Assembly (NCBI GenBank): GCA_029747015.1
Contig: JAKOGI010002817.1
Location: 19,889 to 83,888, forward strand
From: Carnegiea gigantea
Lineage: Eukaryota > Streptophyta > Magnoliopsida > Caryophyllales > Cactaceae
Reading direction: 5' to 3'
Length of the DNA stretch: 64,000 bases
This document shows positions 10,958 through 21,728 of the stretch, one piece after another; the first letter of the stretch is position 1; the number at the start of each line of letters is the position of its first letter. The notes under the pieces were generated by a model. That model worked only from the letters and a program-made list of their open reading frames with translations, had not been told where the DNA came from and did no database searches. The position numbers were made by a program, and so were the translations under genes.

Positions 10958-12297
10958 TGTTATCTTAAATTGTGTTACCACAAGTGCACAGCGTAGCTGT
11001 AGCTAGAAACCAGCAAGTACGGTTCGTATCTACATAGAACTTACTTCCAACTACTAGAACTAATTTAACTACTCAATCTAGGTAATCACAACTGTGGACT
11101 TGGAATTAAACTAGGAGGATGATAACAACTAAAAAGGTGAAACAAACAGTAGAATAATAAACACCTAGGTTGGAATTAACAGCACAACTATGCCAGTGAA
11201 TCAATTATTAACCCAACTAATAAACTCAAACATGCATTGCGAATGGATAGATTGTCAATTAAGTTCATCTCCTCCCTTCCTCAAGGGTCGAAGACTAATC
11301 CTAGAATTCTAGTCGCCTATTCTCATGGGACTAACAATCGAAGGATTACAAGGTCTACAATCTCGAATCCCAATTAGAATCTTAATTATTTTCATATTAA
11401 AACCCTAATTGTCAACTAAGTCGCATTAGGTAGAGCGTTCGTCTCTCAACGCTCCCCTAAACCCTAATAAAAGGGATGAATGCTCTTTTGAGCAATTCAT
11501 TGAGCATGTGGCGTGCATAATAGAAATCACAATTGTAAACGAGGGGAAAGAAGGGATTAGGGCTAATTCATAATATAACACCGCATAATCGGCGTTAATC
11601 CCAACCTAAGCTGAGAGATTAGCCATAAATCATACTAACATTCAATAATTCAACCATAAGAAAAATAGGCATGATTCAACTAAAACTCAAGAACAACAAC
11701 AATGAAAGAGAGAGAGCGGGAAAACAAACTTCCATTGATCGATGACTCAAGGTAGATTGAACTTCAAAGTGATGAATTTAGTACAAGAGATGAAAAGCAA
11801 AAACTCTGAATGGAGACCTAAAAAAATCGCCTAAAAGCAAGTCTGACGAAAAAAAAAACTAAACATCCCCTCTAAAACTGCCCCGAGGAAAATTTAAGTA
11901 GCGATGCGGGACAGGGGAGGGACAGTCATGCCAGCTACTGACACGTGGCACGGCCAGGCTGTGCCACATTGGTGGCCGGCTAGTCGTGCCAGCTTTATAT
12001 GGCACGGGTGTGCTACCCGACATGGGGTCCTCGTGCTCGATCCTTGGTGCTTCCGTGCGACGTTGAGTGACCTTTTTCATGGCTTTAAACTCGCCTTCTT
12101 AGCACTCCTTTCTGCTAAATATCACCCATCTTTCCATTCCTTCAGTAATGTCCCTGAAAATATAGGAAGATGTAATATGAGTGAAATATATGTAAAGGAA
12201 GCTAATTTGACCATTCTCTTAACACGATTGAGCTTGAAAATATGGGAGAAAAGAGGCCAAATATGGGCTAAAGTAGGGTTGAAATAGAGGTTTATCA
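10958..12297 (-). mobile_element. Solo LTR inserted in the Athila pol gene
   Basis: The 1340-bp unit begins TGTTATCTTAAATTG and ends GGTTTATCA (TG...CA). It is flanked by ATCAC (10953-10957) and ATCAT (12298-12302), a 5-bp target duplication with one transition, and has no internal coding domain. Read on the minus strand it starts TGATAAACCTCTATTTCA, like LTRs of the Athila group, and it carries a GC-rich imperfect palindrome (GTGGCACGGCC...GTGCCAC, 11940-12020). Both facts suggest an Athila-related LTR in minus orientation. Small ORFs over this palindrome are not genes. Confidence 0.7.
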
Positions 12298-12720
12298 ATC
12301 ATTGCCCCAATAATGCAAGCTCCAAATTAGGAGCTACCTTTCGAAGTAATGTGTGATGCAAGTAACTGTGTAGTAGGGGTTGTTCTAGGCTAACGAAAGA
12401 ACAATAAGCCGTATGCTATATACCATGCAAGTCAAACTCTCGATGGGGCTCAAGTGAATTATGCTATAACTGAGAAGGAGTTCTTAATAGTTGTCTTAGC
12501 CTTCGAAAAAATTTAGATCCTATTTGATTAATTCTAAGGTCATTATTTTCACAGATCATGCTGCTTTCAAACATTTAATGAAGAAATCCAACTCCAAACC
12601 TCGACTTATCCGATGGGTCCTCTTTCTTCAAGACTTTGATTTGGAAATTAGAGATAAAGCTAGGTAGGCAAATGTGGTTGACAATCATCTATCTCGTTTA
12701 GGCCCATAGGCCACTCCTAG
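12298..12720 (+). pseudogene. Athila RNase H domain
   Basis: Resumes the pol frame after the solo LTR: EVMCDASNC (catalytic Asp, Athila spelling), then 'KPYAIYHASQTLDGAQVNYA.TEKEFL' (catalytic Glu), then [17 protein letters not shown] (catalytic Asp) and the closing ADHLSRL-like motif. Several stops and small indels are present. The Thr/Ile-Ala-Pro junction at 12298 matches that at 10952 when the LTR is removed. Confidence 0.8.
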
Positions 12721-12779
12721 TGAAGATCTCCCCATTGATGACTCTTTCCCTGACAAGTAGCTATTTGCTATATCTCAGC

Positions 12780-14080
12780 CAGCTACCCCACACTATGCTG
12801 ATTTGGTGAACTTCAAGGTGTGTGGAGTGTTACCTCCAGGATTGTCCTACCAACAAAGAAAGAAGTTCTTTATAGATGTCAAATACTATGTGTGAGAAGA
12901 ACCTTTCCTTTACAATCTATGTGGAGATGGTATTCATAGAAGGTGCTTGCCTGAAGATGAAGTCCGTAGTGTCTTACACCATTGCCATGCTTCAACCTAT
13001 AGTGGCCACTTTGGACTAGAAAAACCGATTGCGAAAGTACTCCAAGCAGGCTTCTATTAGCCCACGCTCTTTAAAGATACAAGGAAATTTGTCATGACTT
13101 GTGATAGATGTCAGCTAACAGGGAATATTTTCAAGAGATATGAGATGTCTCAAAGTGGCATACTTGAGGTAGAGTTATTTGATGTATGGGGGATTGACTT
13201 TATGGGTCCTTTTCCTCCTTCCCATAACAACCTTTAGATCTTTGTGGCGGTTAACTATGCTTCTAGGTTGGTGAAAGCCTTTGTCTCCCCAACAAATGAT
13301 TCAAAGGTTGTCCTCAAGTTTCTTAAGAAAAATATTTTCACCCAGTTTGGCACGCCAAGAGCTCTTCTAAGTGACAATGGCACACACGTTTGCAACAAGC
13401 CTCTTGAGTTACTATTAAAAAAATATGGAATATTTCATAAGATCACTGTGCCTTACCATCCCCAAACAAGTGGGCATGTGGAACCCTCGAATAGAGAATT
13501 GAAAAGCATCCTGGAGAAAACAGTGGATCAGTTCCGTAAAGATTGGGCCTTCAAGATTAATGATGCTCTTTGGGCATACCGCACCGCTTAGAAGACTCCT
13601 CTAGGCACTACTCCATACCAGTTGGTGTTTGGGAAATCCTGTCACTTGCCAGTAGAGATAGAACATAAGGCATACTAGGCTATAAAGACACTCAACTTTA
13701 ATCTTAAGGCAACCGGAGAACGGAGATTTTTACAACTAAATGAGCTCGATGAGCTAAGGTTGGAAGCCTATGAGAGTTCGCGTATTTACAAAGAACGAAC
13801 TAAGAAGTGACACGATAAATATATCATGAAGAAGAGGTTCGAAAAAGGAGACGTGGTCCTATTATTCAACTCCAGATTGAGATTGTTTCCAGGGAAACTG
13901 AAATCCCGATGGTCAGGACCCTTTAAGGTCACCAAGGTTCATCCCAATGGAGCAGTTGAAATCTGGAGTGAGTCCACCGATGTGTTCACAGTTAATGAAC
14001 AGCGATTAAAACTATATCTTATGGGACAACCTATTGATAAAGGTAATGTCTATACACTTACTGATCCGAACCAAGTATAG
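12780..14080 (+). pseudogene. Athila integrase
   Basis: HHCC zinc-binding module (HHCHAS...CDRCQ, 12978-13115), then the DDE core: WGIDFMGPF (first Asp, about 13190), ALLSDNGTHVC (second Asp, about 13370), and EPSNRELKSIL (Glu, about 13490) in open frame 13244-13591. A stop at 13591 and two further breaks precede a C-terminal GPF-type module at 13826-14080 (FPGKLKSRWSGPFKV). The catalytic triad residues are still present, but the gene is interrupted. Confidence 0.88.
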
Positions 14081-14749
14081 AAGAATGGTCAAGCTCTTGA
14101 TCTTAAAAGAGCGCTTCTTGGAAAGCAACCCAAGCTCTTTTTTCCTTTTTATTTTCTTAGCTTTTCTTTTTACTATTTTTGTAGTTTATTAAAAAAATAA
14201 TAAAAAAAGAAGAAACAAAAAAAAAAAAACCTATGAATGAAATGTTTTGCACCACGGCCAGATCTCCAGAACCACAGCCGTGGAGTGCCAACCCAAAAAA
14301 ATTTAAAAAAATGGGATAGGAGACACCACGGTTGGACTGTGGTGAACCCCATGGTCCGTGGTGTACTGTTATGGCCCGCGGTCTAGGTTTTTAACCACAA
14401 TGCCCACTCATCTTCCCAACATTTCATCTTCAATCTCACGACACTCTCTCTACCTCCATTTTCTCTCTCTGCACCCTCCATAGCTAATAACTTCAATATT
14501 CCCTCATTTCTTCTCCATTTTCATTCATTTTCACCCAAAATCATTCCCTTTCACTTAATTTTTCTCTTTCCCCACAAATTTCATCTCTTTCTTCTTCTTT
14601 TTCATCAAATTCATCTCACCTTCATTCATCCACCATACCCATCTTCTTCTATCTCTTATTCTCTTTGTCTTACTTAATTTCTTCATTTTCTTCTTCAAAT
14701 TTTCTTACTTAGTTTTTAGTTTTGATTTTTGTTTTGGGTTTTTGTAATA
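14081..14749 (+). other. Athila pol-ORF3 spacer with palindromic CCACGG repeats
   Basis: Noncoding. A poly(A)-rich stretch (14190-14230) is followed by several inverted CCACGG / CCGTGG words at 14251-14385, similar to the palindrome in this element's LTRs (6188-6233 and 18083-18128). A long pyrimidine-rich tract (14400-14720) leads to the ORF3 start, consistent with a leader/splice-acceptor region. Confidence 0.6.
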
Positions 14750-15955
14750 ATGGCACCAACTAAGAGACAAAGGAGCACCAAAGAGGTTGGATCTTCAAGT
14801 TAAGCACCACCTCAACCTCAAAAGACATCTCAAACCGTGCATGCTAGAGGTAATATTTCTCACCATCTTAGTTTAACATATCCTGATCATGTTGCTAGAT
14901 ACACTTGCTTAAATGAACGTATGGTTGTAGCAACTAGATATTATGATGAGGAACTGTTGGCTCGGTTAGGAATGTTGGATGATATTCAATGGTTATTTGC
15001 AAGAGGTGGTATGGGACACCTTTTGGAAATTAAAGAGCATACATATTGGGACTTGACTCTAGAATTTTTAAGTACAGTCCATGTCAAGGTCACTCGAGGA
15101 CCTCAATGTCAAGCCGGATATATATTGTTTTATTTGCAGGGTCAATTTTATGAGATGAACTTAGGTACCTTTAACTGTATCTTCGGTTTTCCACCTAGTA
15201 TGGATTTATCGAACCACCAAGTCCCCCGCGAATCCAACCCAAATGCATTTTGGGGCGAACTTACGGGGAGGGTTAGATACAGTACTAGTTCGTCAAAGTG
15301 CACACGTATTAGAAACCCTTGCATTAGAGTAGCTCAGCGTATTTTGGCTTGTTCCCTATTTGGTCGAGACAATAGTCTGAATGTCTCAAGATTATCTGAG
15401 TTATACTTCCTGTTATGTATGCTTCATGGAGTCCAGCTTGACCCAGGTTCCTTTTTAGCCGGGCAATTGCATAGTGCTGTTATAAGCACTAAAGGTAGAA
15501 TAGTCATAGGTGGGATTGTGGCTACTATTGCTAGATTTTTGGGCGTTGAGCCCAACCCTAAGGACAAAGTTTCCGAGTCCGAGCGACTTGATCAAGCTGC
15601 TTTTGAAATTATGAACTTTTGTAAAGTTGAAGCTAGGCATTTGTGTTAGATTTACCCTAGGGACCGGCTTTTGCCGCTTCCCAATATTGATCGAACCACC
15701 TTCCTTCGCCGGGCTAACCTTTATTGGGTACCCAGTGATGAGGAGGTTATTCGACCCATACCCCATCACCCAGCCCCTCATTCTAGTCAAACAGGACCTA
15801 GTTTTTCTTCTCAACTGCCCCCTTCTAACTATACTGACCTCCAAGACACCCTTAAATCTATTCAAGAGGAGCAAGTTTTCCTTCCAACATTTGTTACCTA
15901 TGAGAACGCGCTCTTCGGGACTTTGTCCAAGAGCGCCATGATGAGCTTTGTGTGA
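14750..15955 (+). pseudogene. Athila third ORF (so-called env-like ORF)
   Basis: ATG at 14750 opens MAPTKRQRSTKEVGSS, a basic N-terminus. One stop follows, and then 270 open codons (14837-15649) with TYWDLTLEFLSTV, FNCIFGFPP and SELYFLLCMLHGV. After a single in-frame TAG at 15647 the same frame continues to 15955 (NIDRTTFLRRANLYWVP). Athila elements carry an ORF of this kind between integrase and the 3' LTR; it has been called env-like, but a true envelope role is unproven. No clear signal peptide or transmembrane segment is seen here. Confidence 0.75.
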
Positions 15956-17832
15956 TGCTTGCTACCCAAACACAGTATTTTTAGGACTATAGGGCATGCC
16001 TAGAGACCTGACAGGATTGGCATATCTCTTATAGCCAACCACTCCATCCTCCACCACCACCTCCTTTCTGATTGTTCTGTGCTACTTCTTTTCCCTTTTT
16101 CTATTCTGTGCCCACATTGAAGGCAATGTGTGATTTAAGCATGGGAGAGTTAGTCATTATATTTAGCATCTCATGCCTATTTTGTTTTGGTGTGATTATG
16201 CTTTGTACATATAGTTAGAGGTAGTTTTTAGAGTTTTTTTATTTAGGATTTAGTTTTGTTTAGTAGTGCATTTAGTTCTCTTTTCATTCTAGGTTGCATT
16301 TTAGTTTTTCTTTTATTAGTTTCTTTTCCATTTTAGTTTGCATTGTTATTAGGAGCATGCGTAAAAAAACACAAAAAATAAAAAAAGAATTAAAAGAAAA
16401 AAATCCTCTGATGATGATCTTTATAGATTTTAGTAGACTTCTTTGGTTTAGTTTGATCCTTTGATTTACCCAAATTATACATAAAATATTTGTGAATGAG
16501 TTTTTCAAAATGATCTCCATATTTTGACCACATGTTGGATGCGAGTTGATTTACCCTATGAGTCTTTACATGAATTTTGGCATATGATTAACCTTGGTAG
16601 ATGTCCCGTGAGATTTTGAGCTTTTAGAGGCTATTTATCAATTCAGTCTCATGTTTCTTTCATGTGTGACTCTTTCTTGACACCGTTTCTCTAGAACTTA
16701 CTTTGATTCTCATTCAAGATCATATTTCGCATATGCATTTAGGCAATATGATTAATGCATTATTTTTCTTTTATTTGTTAAACCCCACGGCCAAATAGCC
16801 ACCTTTACTGTATATTGTATCCCTTGCTAGCCTTTTGACTCTATATCTAATTTTCTTGATCTGAGCCTCCCATTATAGCCCATGGCCAAATACTTGCCTT
16901 ATCTTTAAGCTACGACTAGAGGAGCGTTTCATTCTTTTGCATCATAGGGCACTAGTAAGGTGGATTGTTATCTTTTAGTGAATTTTGGTTGTTTGGTGAA
17001 GGAATGTGTGAGATTTTGATAAATCCCTTGTTTCATTTTACAAAGTTTGGAGAAGAGTTGGAATTTAAAGTTCATTATGGATCTCCTCTTGGCTATCCTT
17101 TTTGGGGGGAAAAAAAAGAAAGGATCATGAAAAAAAAAAAAAAAAGAGAAGGAAAACATCAAAAAACGAAACAAAGAAAAAAAGAAGAAAAGCAAAAAAA
17201 AAAAAAAGCAAAAGAAAGTATTAGCCTTGTTGGGATTGTAAGTTATTTGTAATTTTCAACTCTTTCTCTCTTCAATTGCGGATCTATTTTGATAAATTGT
17301 AATGGTTTAAGAGAGATGTAGTATGATGCATTGGAATTTTTTAGCTCTTAGTCTCTGGCTTCTAGCTCCTCATTTCCAAAACATTTGTTCCCCTCTTACC
17401 TTTACTATTGCCCTATTAGTGATGGTGAATTTGAGAGTCTTGTCAAGCTTATGGTAGGTTTGGGTCTAAGAAATAAGAATTGAGAGTACCTTCATTATTA
17501 TTAAACACATGAGCAATGAGAGTTGTATAACTATAGTGAGGTTCTACCGGCCTTGCTAGCCTTACTTGTTTCATATGTTGAAATGACTATATTTAACGAT
17601 TTGGGGAGATTGATTTAAGTTTGACATTGTGGTCTACATTGTGGTCCATCTGAAGGTTTTCGAAAATTTCATTTCCTAATCTGTTTATTAATGATTTTTG
17701 CATCTTTTTGGCTACCTTTGGATCAGCTTTTCCATTTAAAAGCTACTTATATCTACCCTAAGGAGGCTGTGTATAGTTTTATTTTTCCTAGCATTGCTCA
17801 AGAACAAGCAACAGTTTAAACATGGGGGAGTT
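15956..17832 (+). other. Athila 3' noncoding region and polypurine tract
   Basis: About 1.9 kb without a coding frame. GGCAATGTGTGATTTAAGCATGGGAGAG (starting near 16119) is the conserved post-ORF motif of Athila elements and resembles the polypurine tract. A-rich purine tracts at 16360-16400 and 17105-17220 create spurious ORFs. The polypurine tract itself (CATGGGGGAGTT, 17821-17832) abuts the 3' LTR. Confidence 0.7.
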
Positions 17833-19107
17833 TGATAAGTGCTTAATGCATACATCATTTTAGGGCTATTTTGCTTCATTTTTAGAGGAGTTATGTGCTT
17901 AATGTTATTATTTATACTCATATTCTCGATTTATGCTTGGGTATGGTTGTTTGAAGTGATTTGCAAGATTTTAAGCCTTTTTACACAGTATTTGACCCTT
18001 AACGGATATATTTTGACCTCCCCCACAGACACGTATGTGCTACTACGCCAGTGGAGCAAGAAAAGAGTAGAAAACTGGTTCCAGCACAGACCACGGTTGG
18101 ACTGTGCTGTCTGCCACGGACCGTGGTGAATAGAGAAACTGCTGCCTCTTCGTTTTTCTTCAGCTGTGTGGCTATAAACATCCCAATTTTCCTATAAAAA
18201 GGCTTCGTTCAGGCAGCAGCATAGTAGAAGAAAGTGCGTAGGAATATAGAGTAGCATAGTTTCGTTTTCTTAAATTTTTGTTCTCTTTAGTTTATATTTT
18301 AGTTTGGTATTTGTATTAGTGAGTAATCTTGAGTTGAGTGTTTGACCTTGAGGCAGTTTTGAAGCCCTTGATTCAAGGCTATTCTTAGTCAAGCCCTTTC
18401 GCTCAAATTCCGCAAAACATTGGTTAATTATTTAATCCTTAATCATGCGTGAGTAGTTTAACTTTTGTCTAGGGATTTAATAGTTTATGAAAGTGTTGTT
18501 GGATCATGTTTTAATCAAAAAAATTGTGGTTATTTTCATGATTGATTTGATTCCATTCTATTGAGGGATTTTCATGTTGTGAGTAGATTTTTTGTCAAAG
18601 TTTGCTTGCACGCTTGAAACAATCGGGTGAAAAATTGAAAGGTAACATTTGATTGCTAGACTGCTTGATAAAACCTGATATAACTTCATCTCGAAAGAGA
18701 GATCTACATGTTAGGAGGACTAGAAAGTAATTGAAGGTGTTTAACTTGGATTAAGACAAATTAGTTCGAAAAAACGACTTTTGCTTGGTTTAGGCAAATT
18801 TGGTTGATTTCAAAATAATAGGTCAAATTTTTGGATAGATTGCAATTCCTCGAGATTAATCAATGAGAGATAACGTCCATGTTTGTCATTCTGATCCAAT
18901 CACTTATCATCACTGCATAAATTCTAGACATATGTTCCCTTAATCGATTTAAAAATTAGTGAATTAGAAGTCGTTAAATTGAACCATTTGAATTAGAATT
19001 CCACTTATCATATTCTGATAGACAAGCCTCGATAGATTACATTAGTCCTTGAGGAACGATATCTTTTATCTATACTATGACTATCCGTGCGCTTGCAATA
19101 GTGGTCA
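17833..19107 (+). repeat. 3' LTR of the Athila element
   Basis: 1275 bp, TGATAAGTGCTTAA to GTGGTCA, collinear with the 5' LTR, including the palindrome (18083-18128). The differences seen from the 5' LTR are mostly transitions, which fits decay through cytosine methylation. Confidence 0.9.
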
Positions 19108-19600
19108 CTTGGATCTGGTCATTCAGGACGTACCTCAGAGCGAGAAAATTTTCATAGGAGGAGACTTTAATCGTCATATTGGTGTCGATGCAGACGGATA
19201 TGATACAGTTCATGGAGGTTTCGGTTGTGGGGAGAGAAGCAATGGAAGAGTTTATGTTCTGGACTTTGCAGTTGCCTATGAAGTGTAGGTGGTAAACTCC
19301 TTTTTTAAGAAGAATGAGGACCACTTGGTGACCTTTAAGAGTGGGTCCATAAAGGCCCAAATTAATTACTTCTTTATTAAAGCAGATAATAAGACGTTAT
19401 GTAAGGATTGTAAGGTGATACCAAGTGAGTATTTAGGAACTCAGCATAGGTTGTTAGTGTTGGATGTGGAGCTTAAGTTTTCAAAATGGAAGAAGATGAG
19501 TGTTGGAGAACCTATAGTTAAGTGGTGGAATCTTACTAAGGAGAACACTATGAAGTTAGCATGGAGGATTACTGAAGAAGGAGCCTAAAGTTAGTAGAGA
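19108..19600 (+). pseudogene. RTE LINE endonuclease, part C
   Basis: Resumes with DLVIQDVPQSEKIFIGGDFNRHIG (the catalytic GDFN block), then 'CGERSNGRVYVLDFA', a stop at 19286-19288, and 'VVNSFFKKNEDHLVTFKSGS', 'IKAQINYFFIK', and the final DH-equivalent region GTQHRLLVLDVEL, followed by WWNLTKEN. Together with 4707-4897 and 5684-5937 this is a whole RTE endonuclease in three exiled pieces. A frameshift occurs near 19600-19720. Confidence 0.82.
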
Positions 19601-21410
19601 GTTAAGTCGGCTAAGGAAATCCTAGGTACATCTAGGAGAGGTGACAGTAGAATGAAGGGACCCTAGTGGTGGAAGGAGGAGGTAAAGGAGAAATTTAAAG
19701 AGAAAAAAGGAGGCATGCACTGTTTTCATGAATAATGAGACGGATAAACAGAAAGAAATTAGTAGAGTTAGATACAAGGCAGCAAAAAAGGTAGCCAAGC
19801 AAGCTATTTCTATAGCTAAAAGCATGGCTTATGATAGGTTATATCAAAAACTGAAAACCAAGGAAGGTGATAAGGAACTCTTTAGATTGGCGAGGACTAG
19901 GGAAAGAAGAATAAGGGATTTAGGTCTCGTAAGGTGCATCAAAGATGAAAATGGTAAGGTGCTGTCTGAGGATACATAAATCAAAAAGAGATGGCAAACA
20001 TACTTTTTCAAACTCCTCAATGGTGAAATGATGGAAGATTTTTGAACTAGGGAAAGACAGAGTAGCAAGAGTCAGCTTGATCCTCGATTGTCTGAACCTA
20101 TCAGCAACGACGAGATTAAAGAGACCCTAAAGAAGATGTTCAATGGGAAGGTAGAGGGACCAGAATATATACAAGTGGAAGTTTGGAAGTGTTTGGGTGA
20201 AGAAGGATTGAAGCGGTTAGCAGAGCTTTTCAATATTATTTTTAGGATAGCTAAGATGCCCAAAGAATGGAGATTTAGTACAGTCATCCCATTGCACAAG
20301 AACAAATGAGATATTCTGGATTGTAATAATTACAGGAGTATAAAGTTGCTTAGTCACACTATGAAGTTATGGGAGAGGTTGATTTAGAGAAGGTTGCGGA
20401 AGGATATTTCGATATTAGAGAACCAATTTGATTTTATGTCTAGCAAGTCAACCACAGAGACAATTTACCTCCTTAGAAGGCTCATGGGATTGTGCAGAAA
20501 TAGGAAGGTAGATCTTCATATGGTGCTCATTGACCTGGAAAATGCATATGATAGAGTTTTGCGTGAAGTGTTATGGAGATGCTTGGAAAAGAAAGAAGTG
20601 TCCCCTAAGCATATTCGAGTTATTAAGGACATATACGAGGGAGGTAAGATGAGTGTTAGGATACCAGAGGGGTTACCAGTGGCTTCCACATTGATATGGG
20701 CCTGCATCAGGGTTCCGCTTTAAGCCCTTTTCTTTTCACTCTAATCATAGAAGAACTTACAAAAGGAATCCAAGATGAGTTACCATGGTGTATGCTATAC
20801 GCTGATGACATGGTTCTTATTGATGAGACCAAAAAGGGCATTAATGGCAAGTTGGAGTGATGGAGGCATACTCTAAAATCTAGAAGCTTTAGAGTGAGTA
20901 GATCAAAAATTGAATACCTACATTGTTGTTTCAGTGGAAGGGAAGATGCGAGGGGAGAAGTCACCATTGATGGGATGATGATACCAAAGATTGAGAAGTT
21001 TAAATATCTAGGCTCGATCATTCAACAGAAAGGGGATATTGACGAAGATATGAACCAGCGCATAAAAGTGGGTTGGTAAAAATGTAAACATGCTTTAGGC
21101 ATGCTGTGCAATAAGAGGATGCCTATAGGATTAAAAGACAAAGTTTATCATATGGTAGTTATATCTGCCGTGTTGTATGGATCGGAGTGTTGACTTATAA
21201 AAAAGACTCTAGCAGAGATGAAGATGATTAGATGGATATGTGGTTATACAAAAATGGATAGAATTAGTAATAGAGTAATTAGAGACTTAGTTAAAGTGGC
21301 TCCCGTCGAAGATAAGATGAGAGAAACAAGACTCAAATGGTTTGGCCATGTGAAAAGAAGGAGTGTGGACGCTCTAGCGAAGAGATGTGAGAGGTTTGAT
21401 TTGTTTGTCT
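19601..21410 (+). pseudogene. RTE LINE reverse transcriptase
   Basis: Linker helices (KAAKKVAKQAISIAKSMAY) lead to the RT. Visible blocks: IQVEVWKCLGEEGLKRLAEL, MPKEWRFSTVIPLHKNK, NYRSIKLL, ENQFDFMSSKSTTETIYLLR, motif A LIDLENAYDRV (20530), motif C YADDMVLI (20800), then YLGSIIQQKGDIDED and GMLCNKRMPIGLKDKVY with the closing [11 protein letters not shown] at about 21330. Interrupted by stops (20307, 20384) and a frameshift near 20700. The catalytic Asp residues of motifs A and C are intact. Confidence 0.88.
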
Positions 21411-21712
21411 ACCTCTGGGTGTTAAGGTATAGTACCTCGCTCTGCTACGTTGTACTTATATTTACATAGTTATTGTCATCTAATTTATTAGTACTTCTTA
21501 ATTCAATTCCTTGCTGCTTATCCATAGTTTTTCTCCGTAAAACGTTTTCACAAAATCCTTCTTCTATAAAATATTTTCACAAAATTTTATTTTGTGGGTC
21601 TCTTGGAATCAACCTTCTTTACGGGTAGGGCTGCCGGTTGAAGTAAGGTTGCCTACATTTGGATCTCCCTAAACCTCGTGAAAGCGGAACCCACACTGGA
21701 AGCTGTTGTTGT
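21411..21712 (+). other. RTE LINE 3' UTR and tail
   Basis: Ends in a conserved RTE 3' segment (TAAGGTTGCCTACATTTGG ... ACCCACACTGGAAGC) and a GTTGTTGTT tail at 21703-21712. A shorter relative of this tail is seen at 27110-27230. Confidence 0.7.
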
Positions 21713-21728
21713 TTCAACTTAGAAGAGT
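21713..21728 (+). repeat. 3' target-site duplication of the RTE LINE
   Basis: TTCAACTTAGAAGAGT directly follows the GTTGTTGT tail of the LINE and matches 3541-3556 at 13 of 16 positions. Confidence 0.7.

Larger units (their letters stand above)
5938..19107 (+). mobile_element. Athila-type Ty3-gypsy retrotransposon, both LTRs present
   Basis: LTRs of 1277 bp (5938-7214) and 1275 bp (17833-19107) both begin TGATAAGTGCTTAA and end GTGGTCA. A tRNA-Asp-type primer site follows the left LTR and a polypurine tract precedes the right one. Internally: gag, zinc knuckle, DLG-type protease, RT (FMDD), RNase H, integrase, and an extra ORF before a long 3' noncoding region. Flanks GTTGG (5933-5937) and CTTGG (19108-19112) are a near-perfect 5-bp duplication, and the LINE reading frame is restored across it. 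Many stops make it non-autonomous. Confidence 0.92.
3557..21712 (+). mobile_element. RTE-type LINE, apparently full length, carrying nested insertions
   Basis: The 5' flank 3541-3556 and 3' flank 21713-21728 form an imperfect 16-bp target duplication (13/16 identical, the three differences all transitions). They interrupt the CACTA transposase. Without the MITE (4898-5680) and the Athila (5938-19107) the LINE is about 4.2 kb: GC-rich 5' UTR, endonuclease, RT, and a short 3' tail ending in a GTTGTTGTT-like repeat, typical of plant RTE elements. The ORF is broken by several stops and frameshifts, so the element is dead. Confidence 0.8.

Noticed and set aside
11859..12287. ORFs on both strands over a GC-rich palindrome
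   Set aside because: They fall inside the solo LTR and follow its inverted repeats.
14750..15955. Athila ORF3 as a functional retroviral envelope
   Set aside because: No signal peptide, cleavage site or transmembrane anchor visible, and the frame is broken; kept only as the Athila third ORF.
16965..17252. Lys/Glu-rich plus ORF and Phe-rich minus ORF
   Set aside because: Translation of a poly-purine tract in the Athila 3' noncoding region.
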